64,000 bases of DNA from Microbacterium capsulatum (GTDB lineage Bacteria; Actinomycetota; Actinomycetes; Actinomycetales; Microbacteriaceae): assembly GCF_030865425.1 (NCBI RefSeq), contig NZ_JAVFCB010000008.1:96465-160464 (forward strand). Reading direction: 5' to 3'. The translations under genes were made by a program, and so were the position numbers. The notes under the pieces were generated by a model. That model did no database searches. It was not told the origin of the DNA and worked only from the letters and a program-made list of their open reading frames with translations. Numbering within the stretch: the first letter of the stretch is position 1; each line of letters opens with the position of its first letter. This document shows positions 1 to 8,976 of this stretch, piece after piece.

Positions 1-818
1 AGCGACCCCCAGTCGGCGCTGGGCGGAGGCGCGCCGACGCCGAGGAAGGCGAGGCCGGACATCATCACGATGGTCCCGGACATCTCCATGCTCACATGCA
101 CGTAGATCGCGTCGAGCGAGTTCGGCAGCGCGTGCCGCAGCATGAGCCGCGCGCGGGTCATGCCGGTGATCTGCGCGGACTCGACGTAGGCGTTCGTCAT
201 GGTCTCGCGGAGGATCGCGCGCATGATCCGGGCCGTGCTCGGCCAGGCCGCGGCGACCATCGCGACGACGATCGAGGTGAGCGACGGTCCGAGCGCGGCC
301 GCGAGGCCTAGCGCGAGCACGAGCGACGGGATCGACATGAACATGTCGACGATCCGCATGATCACCTCGTCGACCGAGCGCGGAACGAGAGTCGAGATGC
401 TGGCCACGAGCACGCCGACGACGGTCGCGGCGAGCACGACGAACACGGCGGCGAGCAGCGTCATCGGGGCCCCGGCGAGCAGCCGGGAGAGGATGTCGCG
501 ACCGGTGTCGTCGGTGCCCAGCCAGTGGCCGGGGCCGGGACCCAGCAGCGCGTCGGTCGGCTTGATCGCGTAGGGATCCTTCGGGGCCAGGAGGGGACCG
601 ACGATCGACAGGATCAGCAGGAGACCGGCGAGCACGAACGCGATGCGGTCGACCATCGGCGAGCGACGGCCGAGCAGCTTGCGCGCGATCGCGCCGATGC
701 CGCGGCCGAGGGCGGCGGGTGAGGCGGCCTGGGAGAGGCGGCGGGCGGCGCCGGTGCCCTCGACGGTCTCGACGGAGACGGTCGCGGCGCCCGGCTGCGG
801 TTCGAACTGCGGGATCAT
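1..818 (-). CDS. dppC: ABC transporter permease, DppC-type (3' end outside window)
   Basis: Second inner-membrane subunit of a peptide/nickel-type ABC importer. The reading frame is open to the window edge, giving about 272 residues and lacking the C-terminus. After a roughly 50-residue cytoplasmic leader come a first membrane helix, the periplasmic stretch HWLGTDDTGRDILSRLLAG typical of DppC/OppC, further helices, and the ATPase-contact loop containing RETMTNAYVESAQITGMT. The ATG at 816-818 overlaps the upstream dppB stop as ATGA, so translation is coupled. The ATPase subunits expected downstream lie outside the window. The family is certain; the substrate is not. Confidence 0.93.
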   Translation of the reverse strand, partial: MIPQFEPQPGAATVSVETVEGTGAARRLSQAASPAALGRGIGAIARKLLGRRSPMVDRIAFVLAGLLLILSIVGPLLAPKDPYAIKPTDALLGPGPGHWLGTDDTGRDILSRLLAGAPMTLLAAVFVVLAATVVGVLVASISTLVPRSVDEVIMRIVDMFMSIPSLVLALGLAAALGPSLTSIVVAMVAAAWPSTARIMRAILRETMTNAYVESAQITGMTRARLMLRHALPNSLDAIYVHVSMEMSGTIVMMSGLAFLGVGAPPPSADWGS

Positions 819-1834
819 GCTCTGCCTACCTGGGACTTGCGGACGCGAGGATCGATCGTCATCTGCGTGATGTCGACGATGAAGGAGGTCACGATGAACA
901 CGAAGCCGATGATCAGCACCGCGCCGAGCACGGAGAACGTGTCGTGGTTGATGATCGAGGCGTACATGTAGCTGCCCACCCCGGGCAGGGAGAAGACGAC
1001 CTCGACGAGCACCGCGGCGCTCACCATCCAGCCGAACTGCATGCCGACGATGGCGAGGGTGGATCCGAGCGCGGAGCGCAGGCCGTGCCGGAGCACGATC
1101 CGTCCGCTGGGCACGCCCTTCGAGACCGCGAAGGTGATGTAGTCCGACTTCAGCGCGGTCATCATGTTCGAGCGCACGTTGCGGGCCAGGGTGGAGATGA
1201 ACGGGGTGCTCAGGGCGAGCGCGGGCAGCAGCAGGTGCCACAGCGAGTCGAGCACGTTGTCGATGTTGCCGAAAAGGATCGAGTCGAGCACGCTGAACCC
1301 GGTCACGGTCGGCGGGGCGAGGTCGACACTGTTCAGGCCCGAGATCGGGAACCAGGTGAGCAGCGATCCGAACAGGAACCGGGCCATCAGCGCGAGCCAG
1401 AAGATCGGGACGCCGCCCTGCATCACGAGGATGATCCGGATCGCGGTGTCGCCCGCGCGGCCCTCGTTGATCGCCGCGACGAGGCCGAGGGGGATCGCGA
1501 TGCACATCGTGATGAGCATGCCGAGGATGACGACCTGGATCGTCGTCGGCAGCACGTGCGCGATGTCGGCGGTCACCGGCTGGTGGGTGTACGCCGAGTT
1601 GCCGAGATCGCCGCGCACGGCGCGGGTGAGGAAGTCCCAGTACTGCACGATCAGCGGCCGGTCGAGGCCGAGGAAGTGCCGTGTCTGCTCGATCTGCTGA
1701 GCGTTGGCCATGCGGCCGGCGGCGACCGCGGCGATGTCGCCGGGGATGAGCCGCGACATCGTGAAGACGATCGTGGCGACACCCCACAGCGTGAGGATCG
1801 CGAGACCGATTCTGCGAATGATGAAGGAGAGCAT
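815..1834 (-). CDS. dppB: ABC transporter permease, DppB-type
   Basis: First membrane subunit of the importer, 339 residues, the usual DppB/OppB length. It starts with the classic N-terminal helix (IIRRIGLAILTLWGVATIVF), has the periplasmic segment FLGLDRPLIVQYWDFLTRAV, and later the cytoplasmic loop around LKSDYITFAVSKGVPSGRIV that contacts the ATPases. The gene lies 60 bp downstream of the binding-protein gene and overlaps dppC by 4 bp, giving the order binding protein - B - C in one operon. Confidence 0.95.
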   Translation of the reverse strand: MLSFIIRRIGLAILTLWGVATIVFTMSRLIPGDIAAVAAGRMANAQQIEQTRHFLGLDRPLIVQYWDFLTRAVRGDLGNSAYTHQPVTADIAHVLPTTIQVVILGMLITMCIAIPLGLVAAINEGRAGDTAIRIILVMQGGVPIFWLALMARFLFGSLLTWFPISGLNSVDLAPPTVTGFSVLDSILFGNIDNVLDSLWHLLLPALALSTPFISTLARNVRSNMMTALKSDYITFAVSKGVPSGRIVLRHGLRSALGSTLAIVGMQFGWMVSAAVLVEVVFSLPGVGSYMYASIINHDTFSVLGAVLIIGFVFIVTSFIVDITQMTIDPRVRKSQVGRA

Positions 1835-1894
1835 GTTCTTCCGTTCGGGAGGGGCCGAGTCTTCCTCGACCCCTCCCGGTTCAGGGTGTGCGGC

Positions 1895-3469
1895 TTACTT
1901 CGCCAGGGTCAGCAGGGAGATGTCGTACGTGGCCGCGATGGGCGAGTACGGGATCTTCGCGAACTTGTCGTTCTGCACCTGCACGCGCGACGGCAGCGCC
2001 ATCAGCATCGCCGGGTGGTCGGCGATGATCTGCTTCTGGGCCTGCTCGAAGTCGGAGCACGCCGTCTTCTTGTCGGTCGTGGTCGTGCCCTCGGTGAGGA
2101 GCTTGTCGACGGCCGGGTTCGAGTAGCGGGTGAAGTTCGACTGCCCGATCGCGGTGGAGCTCCAGGTGTGCGTGAGCATCGAGCCGATCTCCGGGAACTG
2201 CGCGAGGTCCCAGAGGATCGACACGTCCGGGGTGGTCTCGGGCTTCTTGATCATCTCGAGGTACTGCGAGAAGGTGATCTGCTTGACCTGGACGTTCAGA
2301 CCGATGTCGCGCAGGTTCGCCTCGAGGATCGTGCCCGCCGTGCTCTGCTCCGGGATGATCGACTGGTACGCGATCGTCACGGTCTGTCCGGCGACACCCG
2401 CCTCCTGGATCAGCTGCTTGGCCTTCGCCACGTCCTGCACCGTCGGCGTAGTCGAGTAGCGGCACTGCATGTAGGACGGGACCAGACCGTCGCCCGGCTT
2501 GCCCCATTCCTTGAGCGCGTTCTTGATGTGCGCGCTGTAGTCGTACGCGAGCTGGATCGCCTCGCGCACCCTGACGTCCTTGGTGATGCCGCCCGCGGTG
2601 TTCATCGCGCCGAGGGTCACCAGCGGGCTCGGGTACTCGTTGACGTGGAAGCCGTTCTTCCCCTTGAACGCGGCCAGATCGGTCACCGCCATGCTGCTGC
2701 CGATGTCCGCCGTGCCCGCGAGCGTCTCGTCGCGGATCGCGCTGTTCTCCTTGTAGATGTGCATGACGAGACCCGACGGGCGCTTCTTCTCGCCGTCCCA
2801 GTAGCCGTCGTAGCGGGTGAGGTCGACCTCCAGCGCCGGGTTGTAGCTCTTCAGCGTGTACGGGCCGGAGCCGGCCTCGTTGCTGCTCAGCCACTGCTGG
2901 CCCATGTCGGAGCCCTCGTGCTGCTTGACGAGCTTGGAGTCGACCACGTAGATGAGCGCGAGCGCCCCCGCGAACGAGAGGTTCGGGTCCTTCAGCGTGA
3001 TCGTCACCTGGTTCTTGCCGGTCGTCTTCGACGAGACGTAGTCGGTGAGGAACCCGGCGCTGCCCGAGGCGATCTTGTGCACGCGCTCGAGGGTGTAGAC
3101 GACGTCGTCCGGGGTGAGTGCGTTGCCCGAGTGGAACTTCACGTCGTCGCGGATGGTGAGCACGATCGACTTCGCGTCGCCGGCGTACTCGAACTTGGAG
3201 GCGAGGCGCGGTACGACCTCGCCCTTCGAGTTGTACGCGAGGATGCGGTCGTACAGGCCCGCGATGTAGAAGTCGTTGTTCGCGTTGGACGCCTGCTGCG
3301 GGTCGAGCGTCTCCGGAACGACGTGCGAGGCGATCACGCCGGTCTGGCTCTTCGGGCTGCCGGAACCGGAGGCCGCCGGCTTGCCGGTGGACAGTCCGCA
3401 GGAACTGAGCACCAGCACCGATGCTGTGGCGAGGACGAGCAGGCCTGCCCTCATTGGCAAGGATTTCAT
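1895..3469 (-). CDS. ABC transporter substrate-binding lipoprotein (SBP_bac_5 family)
   Basis: Extracytoplasmic solute receptor of the adjacent DppBC importer, 524 residues, the usual size for family-5 binding proteins. The N-terminus is a lipoprotein signal peptide ending in the lipobox VLVLSSC, so the mature protein should be membrane-anchored. The body has family hallmarks such as TLDPQQASNANN, KFEYAGDAKSIVLTIRDDVKFHSG and SGPYTLKSYNP. The start is preceded by AAGAAGG. A 5' region of over 100 bp upstream holds two FCD/GntR-like palindromes. The ligand (peptide, nickel, glycoside or other) cannot be told from sequence. Confidence 0.94.
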   Translation of the reverse strand: MKSLPMRAGLLVLATASVLVLSSCGLSTGKPAASGSGSPKSQTGVIASHVVPETLDPQQASNANNDFYIAGLYDRILAYNSKGEVVPRLASKFEYAGDAKSIVLTIRDDVKFHSGNALTPDDVVYTLERVHKIASGSAGFLTDYVSSKTTGKNQVTITLKDPNLSFAGALALIYVVDSKLVKQHEGSDMGQQWLSSNEAGSGPYTLKSYNPALEVDLTRYDGYWDGEKKRPSGLVMHIYKENSAIRDETLAGTADIGSSMAVTDLAAFKGKNGFHVNEYPSPLVTLGAMNTAGGITKDVRVREAIQLAYDYSAHIKNALKEWGKPGDGLVPSYMQCRYSTTPTVQDVAKAKQLIQEAGVAGQTVTIAYQSIIPEQSTAGTILEANLRDIGLNVQVKQITFSQYLEMIKKPETTPDVSILWDLAQFPEIGSMLTHTWSSTAIGQSNFTRYSNPAVDKLLTEGTTTTDKKTACSDFEQAQKQIIADHPAMLMALPSRVQVQNDKFAKIPYSPIAATYDISLLTLAK

Positions 3470-3603
3470 CCTTCTTCCCTTCGTTTGTCGTGGACGATCT
3501 GTCGTGGATGCGAGTGAGGACGGATCAGGTCGGACGACCCCCCGGGCCGAGCGAGCGGGTACACCCCGCAGGGCACAGGGCAGGATCGTGATCCGGAATC
3601 AGG

Positions 3604-3666
3604 ATGGCATACCATCTGGCACTTGTCACGTGTTTTTTTCCTGAATTTGCGCTATCTGGCATTCCA
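3604..3666. promoter_or_regulatory. Paired TGGCATWCCA operator-like palindromes upstream of the ABC importer
   Basis: TGGCATACCA lies at 3605-3614 and TGGCATTCCA at 3657-3666. Both have TGG/CCA arms and their centres are 52 bp apart, close to five helical turns. This TGG-N4-CCA form is typical of FadR/FCD-type GntR regulators. The pair sits between the divergent importer operon and the helicase gene. No cognate regulator is in the immediate neighbourhood. Confidence 0.5.
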
Positions 3667-3705
3667 AATGGCGGAAACGCCCTCGGGTGGGATGATCGGA
3701 GGATC

Positions 3706-6249
3706 ATGTCGCAGCGTCTCGATCCGTCGTCCGTCCGCCCTGCCACGGGGGATCCGGATCCGGATGCCGTCTACCTGGCCTTCGTGGACTGGGCGGAGTC
3801 GACGGGCATCTCCCTCTACCCCGCACAGGACGAGGCGGTCATCGAAATCGTGTCCGGACAGAACCTGATCCTGTCCACGCCCACCGGGACGGGGAAGTCG
3901 CTCGTCGCCGTGGCCGCGCACTTCGCCGCCCTCGCCGACGGCCGCCGCACGTACTACACGGCCCCGATCAAGGCGCTCGTGAGCGAGAAGTTCTTCAGCC
4001 TCGTCGACGTGTTCGGCGCGGAGAACGTCGGAATGGTGACCGGCGACTCGGCCGTGAACGCCGACGCCCCGATCGTGTGCTGCACGGCCGAGATCCTCGC
4101 GAACCTCGCCCTGCGTGAAGGGCCGGACGCCGAGGTCGGCCAGGTCGTCATGGACGAGTTCCACTTCTACGGCGACCCGGATCGCGGCTGGGCGTGGCAG
4201 GTGCCGCTGCTCGCGCTGCCGCAGGCGCAGTTCATCCTGATGTCGGCGACGCTCGGCGACGTGACCGCGCTCGCGGAGGATCTGTCGCGGCGCACCGGCC
4301 GCTCAACCGCGGTCGTGACCGGGGTCGAGCGGCCCGTGCCGCTGCACTTCACGTACGAGACGACGCCGATCCACGAGACGATCGACGACCTGCTGCACAC
4401 CGACCGCGCGCCGGTCTACATCGTGCACTTCTCCCAGGCCGCGGCGATGGAGCGCGCCCAGGCGCTCGCGAGCGCCAAGATCGCCACCCGGGAGCAGCGC
4501 GACGAGATCGCCGAGCTCATCGGCGGGTTCCGGTTCACGACGTCGTTCGGCAAGACGCTGTCCCGGCTGCTCCGGCTCGGCATCGGCGTGCACCACGCGG
4601 GCATGCTGCCGAAGTACCGGCGGCTCGTCGAGCAGCTCGCCCAGCGCGGCCTGCTGCGCGTGATCTGCGGCACCGACACCCTCGGCGTCGGCATCAACGT
4701 GCCGATCCGCACGGTGCTGCTCACCGCCCTGACGAAGTTCGACGGCACCCGGATGCGGCAGCTGAACGCGCGCGAGTTCCACCAGATCGCCGGCCGGGCG
4801 GGCCGGGCCGGTTTCGACACCGCCGGCACGGTGGTCGCGCAGGCACCCGAGCACGAGTCGGAGAACATCGCCGCGCTGAAGAAGGCGGGCGACGACCCGA
4901 AGAAGAAGCGCAAGATCGTCCGGAAGAAGGCGCCGGACGGGTTCGTGTCGTGGGGCGAGCCGTCGTTCCAGAAGCTCATCGCCGCTGAGCCCGAGACGCT
5001 GACCTCGCACATGCAGATCACGAGCGCGATGATGCTCAACGTGATCGGCCGCGGCGGCGACGCGTTCGGGAACATGCGCGCGCTGGTATACGACAACCAC
5101 GAGCCGCGATCGCGGCAGCGGATCCTCGCCCTGCGAGCGATCGGGATCTACCGGACCCTGCGCGAGTCGGGGGTCGTGGAGCAGTGCTTCGACGAGCTCA
5201 CCGGCCGCACCGACGTGCGCCTCACCGTCGACCTGCAGCCGAACTTCGCCCTGAACCAGCCGCTCTCGCCGTTCGCCCTCGCCGCATTCGACCTGCTCGA
5301 CCCGGACGAGCCGGCCTTCGCGCTCGACATGCTCTCGATCGTCGAGGCGACGCTCGACGACCCGCGCGCGATCCTCAGCCAGCAGGAGTTCGTCGCCCGC
5401 GGTGAGGCGGTCGCGGCGATGAAGCGCGAGGGCATGGAGTACGAGGAGCGCATGGAGGCGCTCGAGGAGATCACCTACCCGAAGCCGCTCGAGGAGCTGC
5501 TGACCGCCGCGTTCGAGACCTTCGGCGCCGCGCAGCCGTGGATCCGCGACTTCGAGCTGCACCCGAAATCGGTCGTCCGCGACATGTACGAACGGGCCAT
5601 GTCGTTCGGGGAATACGTCGCGCTGTACAAGGTCGCCCGCTCCGAGGGCGTCGTGCTGCGCTACCTGTCCGACGCCTATCGCGCCGCCTCGCAGACCATT
5701 CCCGAGCACCTCAAGACCGAGGAGCTGCGCGATCTCATCGAATGGCTCGGCGAGCTGGTCCGCCAGGTCGACTCGTCGCTGCTGGACGAGTGGGAGGAGC
5801 TGGTCTCCGGCCACCCGGTCTCGCACACGGACGAACCCGTCGTGCCGCCGGCGCCGAAGCGGCTCACGACGAACGTGCGCGCGTTCCGGATCCTCGTGCG
5901 CAACGAGCTCTTCCGCCGCGTGCAGCTCGCCGCGCGGGAGGATCTCGAGGCGCTCGCGGAGCTGGATCCGGAGTTCGGCGCGGACGGCTGGGACGCGGCG
6001 CTCGACGCCTACTTCGCCGAGCACGACGAGATCCTCACCGGCGCCGACGCGCGCGGTGCCGCGCTGCTCGTCATCGACGAGACGGGTGGGCCGGACCGCG
6101 ACCGCCCGGCCCGCTCCTGGGCCGTCCGGCAGATCCTGGACGACCCCGCCGGCGACCACGACTGGGGGATCTCGGCGACGATCGACCTGGACGCCTCGGA
6201 CGAGGCCGGCGAGGCCGTCGTCGTGGTGACGGCGGTGGACCGGCTGTAG
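3706..6249 (+). CDS. DEAD/DEAH-box helicase with DUF3516 C-terminal domain
   Basis: Superfamily 2 nucleic-acid helicase, 847 residues from the chosen ATG, which has GGAGG at 3698-3702. The N-terminal core shows motif I (STPTGTGKS), motif II in the form DEFH (VMDEFHFYGD), motif III (SAT) and motif VI (HQIAGRAGRAG). The C-terminal half matches the DUF3516 region of this actinobacterial group. An in-frame ATG at 3604 has no ribosome-binding site and lies in the operator region, so it was rejected. The family is related to Ski2/HelY-like RNA helicases; the RNA role is inference. Confidence 0.92.
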   Translation: MSQRLDPSSVRPATGDPDPDAVYLAFVDWAESTGISLYPAQDEAVIEIVSGQNLILSTPTGTGKSLVAVAAHFAALADGRRTYYTAPIKALVSEKFFSLVDVFGAENVGMVTGDSAVNADAPIVCCTAEILANLALREGPDAEVGQVVMDEFHFYGDPDRGWAWQVPLLALPQAQFILMSATLGDVTALAEDLSRRTGRSTAVVTGVERPVPLHFTYETTPIHETIDDLLHTDRAPVYIVHFSQAAAMERAQALASAKIATREQRDEIAELIGGFRFTTSFGKTLSRLLRLGIGVHHAGMLPKYRRLVEQLAQRGLLRVICGTDTLGVGINVPIRTVLLTALTKFDGTRMRQLNAREFHQIAGRAGRAGFDTAGTVVAQAPEHESENIAALKKAGDDPKKKRKIVRKKAPDGFVSWGEPSFQKLIAAEPETLTSHMQITSAMMLNVIGRGGDAFGNMRALVYDNHEPRSRQRILALRAIGIYRTLRESGVVEQCFDELTGRTDVRLTVDLQPNFALNQPLSPFALAAFDLLDPDEPAFALDMLSIVEATLDDPRAILSQQEFVARGEAVAAMKREGMEYEERMEALEEITYPKPLEELLTAAFETFGAAQPWIRDFELHPKSVVRDMYERAMSFGEYVALYKVARSEGVVLRYLSDAYRAASQTIPEHLKTEELRDLIEWLGELVRQVDSSLLDEWEELVSGHPVSHTDEPVVPPAPKRLTTNVRAFRILVRNELFRRVQLAAREDLEALAELDPEFGADGWDAALDAYFAEHDEILTGADARGAALLVIDETGGPDRDRPARSWAVRQILDDPAGDHDWGISATIDLDASDEAGEAVVVVTAVDRL

Positions 6250-6341
6250 TCGTCGGCCTCCCCAACGACGCTCGGCGGTTCCCGATCCCGCGTCGGCGGC
6301 CCGGCGTAGGGTCGAGGCAAGGGGAGCGAACGGAGGGCATC

Positions 6342-7469
6342 ATGAGCATTCACGACGACCGACGCGGAACACGAGAGGCCGGGCAGGAGAGGATCCATCA
6401 AGGGATCGTGCCGTCCTATCTGCTGAGCAGACTGGCGGAATCGGGACGCTACCCGCAGGCGGCCGAGGCGGCCCGGCAGACGCTGATCGGCCCGCTCCCT
6501 GCCGAGCACCGGGCGCAGCTGCGGCTGTCCATCGACGAGAACGGCACGCTCGTCGCCGAGGTCGATGCGGCGCCGAACCGCACGATCAGCGACGCGCACA
6601 CGACCGAGACCCTGCCGGGGACCGTGGTGCGCCGGGAGGACGATCCGCCGGTCGCCGACATGTCGGTGAACCAGGCCTACGACGGGCTCGGCGCGACGTT
6701 CCAGATGCTGCTCGACGCGTTCCAGCGCAACTCGATCGACGGGAAGGGCTCCCCGCTCGACGCGACCGTGCACTACGGATCCGGCTACGACAACGCGTTC
6801 TGGAACGGCGAGCGCATGGTGTTCGGCGACGGGGACGGCCAGGTGTTCCAGGGCTTCACCGGCGCGACGTCGGTCATCGGCCACGAGCTCGGCCACGGGG
6901 TCATCCAGGCGACCGCGGGCCTCGCCTATCAGGACCAGCCCGGAGCCCTGAACGAGTCGTGCGCCGACGTGTTCGGCGCCCTGACCGAGCAGCACCTGAA
7001 CAACCAGACCGTGGACCGGGCGACCTGGCTGATCGGCGCCGGGATCTTCACGCACTCCGTGCACGGCAAAGCGCTGCGCTCGATGCTGCACCCGGGCACC
7101 GCCTACGACGATCCGGAGCTCGGCAAGGATCCGCAGCCGGCCGACCTGAGCGGCTACGTGAAGACCACCGAGGACAACGGCGGGGTGCACATCAACTCGG
7201 GCATCCCGAACCGGGCGTTCGCGCTGTTCGCGGTCGCCCTCGGCGGCTACGCGTGGGAGACCGCCGGGTCGGTCTGGTACCGCACGCTCAGCAGCGGGCT
7301 CTCCTCGACCGCGAGCTTCGCGGAGTTCGCGCACGCCACGATCACGGAGGCCGACAAGGTCGACGCCGCGACCGGCGAGGCGGCGCGCACCGCCTGGGCC
7401 TCGGTCGGGGTGATCCCGGCCGCGTCCGTCACGGGAGCGGGTGATGCGCGAACCGGCACCGCCCGCTGA
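6342..7469 (+). CDS. M4 family metallopeptidase (protealysin-like)
   Basis: Thermolysin-family zinc protease, 375 residues. It lacks an obvious signal peptide, like protealysins, and begins with a short propeptide containing IHQGIVPSYLLSRLAE, the family's cleavage-site motif. The zinc site HELGH is at residues 181-185 and the third ligand is in NESCADVFGAL (Glu205). A later GGVHINSGIPNRAF segment supplies the catalytic-site His region. ATG follows GGAGGG. The 3' end overlaps the emfourin gene by 26 bp, so protease and inhibitor are made together. Confidence 0.93.
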   Translation: MSIHDDRRGTREAGQERIHQGIVPSYLLSRLAESGRYPQAAEAARQTLIGPLPAEHRAQLRLSIDENGTLVAEVDAAPNRTISDAHTTETLPGTVVRREDDPPVADMSVNQAYDGLGATFQMLLDAFQRNSIDGKGSPLDATVHYGSGYDNAFWNGERMVFGDGDGQVFQGFTGATSVIGHELGHGVIQATAGLAYQDQPGALNESCADVFGALTEQHLNNQTVDRATWLIGAGIFTHSVHGKALRSMLHPGTAYDDPELGKDPQPADLSGYVKTTEDNGGVHINSGIPNRAFALFAVALGGYAWETAGSVWYRTLSSGLSSTASFAEFAHATITEADKVDAATGEAARTAWASVGVIPAASVTGAGDARTGTAR

Positions 7470-7782
7470 CGGGGCCGACCCGCACGGCACGCCCCCGGAG
7501 CCCGGGGGCGTGCTGATCCTCGTCGTGCGCAGCGGCGGGATCGCGGGGATCCCGCGGCGCTGGAGCGTGCAGCCGCCCAGCGGTGAGGCCGCGTCCTGGG
7601 TCGCGCTGCTCGAGCGCTGCCCGTGGGACGACGAGATCGGCCCGGGCACGGGTGGGGACCGCTTCGTGTGGCGGATCGAGGCGCGGATCCACGAGGAGCG
7701 GCACGAGCAGGTCATCCCGGAGGAGCACCTCCTCGGCCCATGGCGCGAGCTGGTCGACGCGGTCCGCAACGCCTCCTCGTGA
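7444..7782 (+). CDS. Emfourin-family inhibitor of the adjacent M4 protease
   Basis: 112 residues. The core VVRSGGIAGIPRRW, followed by a conserved WVALLERCPW and a C-terminal helix, matches the protealysin inhibitor (emfourin/protealin) family, which is usually encoded directly beside protealysin-like M4 peptidases. The gene overlaps the protease gene out of frame. GTG at 7441 and ATG at 7444 are both possible; GGGAGCGG just upstream fits ATG better. The inhibitor role is by family and neighbourhood. Confidence 0.8.
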   Translation: MREPAPPADGADPHGTPPEPGGVLILVVRSGGIAGIPRRWSVQPPSGEAASWVALLERCPWDDEIGPGTGGDRFVWRIEARIHEERHEQVIPEEHLLGPWRELVDAVRNASS

Positions 7783-7799
7783 CCGGTCACCCACCCCCC

Positions 7800-7933
7800 G
7801 GTCGTTGAGCGAGGACGCCGAAGGCGACCGAGACGAAACGCCCTCGGACCCCGACGCCCCTTCGACGGGCTCAGGGACCAACCCACCCCCGGTCGTTGAG
7901 CGAGGACGCCGAAGGCGACCGAGACGAAACGCC
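7800..7933. repeat. Intergenic repeat cluster: two 43-bp direct copies around a GGCTCAGGGACC repeat
   Basis: A 43-bp sequence beginning GGTCGTTGAGCGAGGACG and ending GACGAAACGCC occurs identically at 7800-7842 and 7891-7933, each preceded by CACCCCC. Between them, 7857-7880 carries a second family containing CTTCGACGGGCTCAGGGACC. Related copies occur at 10149-10180 (first family) and, inside genes, at about 45,410-45,440 and 63,331-63,353 (second family). Confidence 0.85.
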
Positions 7934-7952
7934 TGCCACGCCGCCGCGCCGA

Positions 7953-8915
7953 TCAGCCGGCGGCCTCGACCAGCCGCGCGGCCACCGCGCGCAGCGCCGC
8001 CCGCACCTCCTCGCCGTCGAGCACCTCGAACCGGATCCCGGAGGTGCCGAGGTAGAGAGCGAACTCCTCCGGCGAGCGCGACCCGGCGACGAGCACGCTC
8101 GCGCCGTCGCCCTCATCGGTCACGGTCGCGACGGTGGCGTCGAAATGCCGGCGCACCTCGGCCGCGGGCGCGTGCATCCGCACCCGCGCGCGGTAGGGGT
8201 ACGGGGCCGTCGTGATGCTGCGTGACGTGAAAGCGCGCAGCGCCTCGTCCGGGATCTCGCGGTCGGGGAAGCCCTCCCGCAGCATGACGGGACGCCGGAT
8301 CCGGTCGATCCGCAGCGTCCGCCACGCCTCCCGCGCAGGGTCCAGGGCGACGAGGTACCAGCGCTCGGCGGTGTGCACGATGCGATGCGGCTCCACGACC
8401 CGGCGCGCCTCGACGCCGTCGTGCCGGGTGTAGTCGATCCGCAGGCGCCGCCGCTCGGCGATGGCGGTCGCGATCACCGCGACGACCTCGTGGTCGACCT
8501 CGGCGTCCGGGTCGTGGGAGGGATCCAGCGGCACGAGCGCACGCTCGACCTCCGCGATCCGGGTGCGCGCCGCGGAGGAGAGCGACTGCTCGAGCTTCGC
8601 GAGGGCGCGGCCCGCCGCCTCCTCCATCCCGGTCACGACGCTGCCCGCCGCGGCCCGCAGGCCCACGGCGATCGCGACGGACTCGTCGTCGGAGAGCGCG
8701 AGCGGAGGCACGCTCGCGCCCGGGCCGAGCCGGTACCCGCCATGCCGCCCGCGAGTGGCCTCGATCCCGTATCCGAGTTCGCGGAGGTCGTCGATGTCGC
8801 GGCGCAGGGTGCGGTCACTCACCTCGAGGCGATCGCGCAGTTCGGCGCCGCTCCAGTCGCGACGGGTCTGCAGCAGGGAGAGCAGGGCGAGGGTGCGGCC
8901 GGTGGTGCGGGTCAT
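7953..8915 (-). CDS. WYL-domain transcriptional regulator (YafY/DeoR-type HTH)
   Basis: 320 residues. An N-terminal winged helix (LLQTRRDWSGAELRDRLEVS, then RTLRRDIDDLRELGYGIEA) binds DNA. A central WYL region follows, with RLRIDYTRHDG and ERWYLVALDPAREAWRTLRI, thought to bind a nucleotide or nucleic-acid ligand, and then the WCX C-terminal extension. GGAGG precedes the start. It diverges from the epoxide hydrolase gene across a 61-bp gap holding a 19-bp imperfect palindrome, so it probably controls itself and that neighbour. Confidence 0.92.
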   Translation of the reverse strand: MTRTTGRTLALLSLLQTRRDWSGAELRDRLEVSDRTLRRDIDDLRELGYGIEATRGRHGGYRLGPGASVPPLALSDDESVAIAVGLRAAAGSVVTGMEEAAGRALAKLEQSLSSAARTRIAEVERALVPLDPSHDPDAEVDHEVVAVIATAIAERRRLRIDYTRHDGVEARRVVEPHRIVHTAERWYLVALDPAREAWRTLRIDRIRRPVMLREGFPDREIPDEALRAFTSRSITTAPYPYRARVRMHAPAAEVRRHFDATVATVTDEGDGASVLVAGSRSPEEFALYLGTSGIRFEVLDGEEVRAALRAVAARLVEAAG

Positions 8916-8936
8916 GCGCTCAGCCTCCTTCGCTCT

Positions 8937-8955
8937 CCGGTCATATTATGGCCGG
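8937..8955. promoter_or_regulatory. Imperfect palindrome in the divergent WYL/epoxide-hydrolase promoter
   Basis: CCGGTCATATTATGGCCGG matches its own reverse complement at 16 of 19 positions. Its AT-rich centre could serve as -10 for either direction. It lies in the only intergenic space shared by the regulator and the hydrolase. Confidence 0.5.
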
Positions 8956-8976
8956 AATGCTTCCGAGCATGGAGTC

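Noticed and set aside
719-3517. 932-residue open frame opposite the ABC transporter genes
   Set aside because: Arg/Asp/His-rich low-complexity translation typical of the antisense of high-GC genes. The minus-strand transporter proteins are unmistakable.
4303-6159. 618-residue minus-strand frame
   Set aside because: Antisense shadow of the DUF3516 helicase with the same biased composition and no family features.
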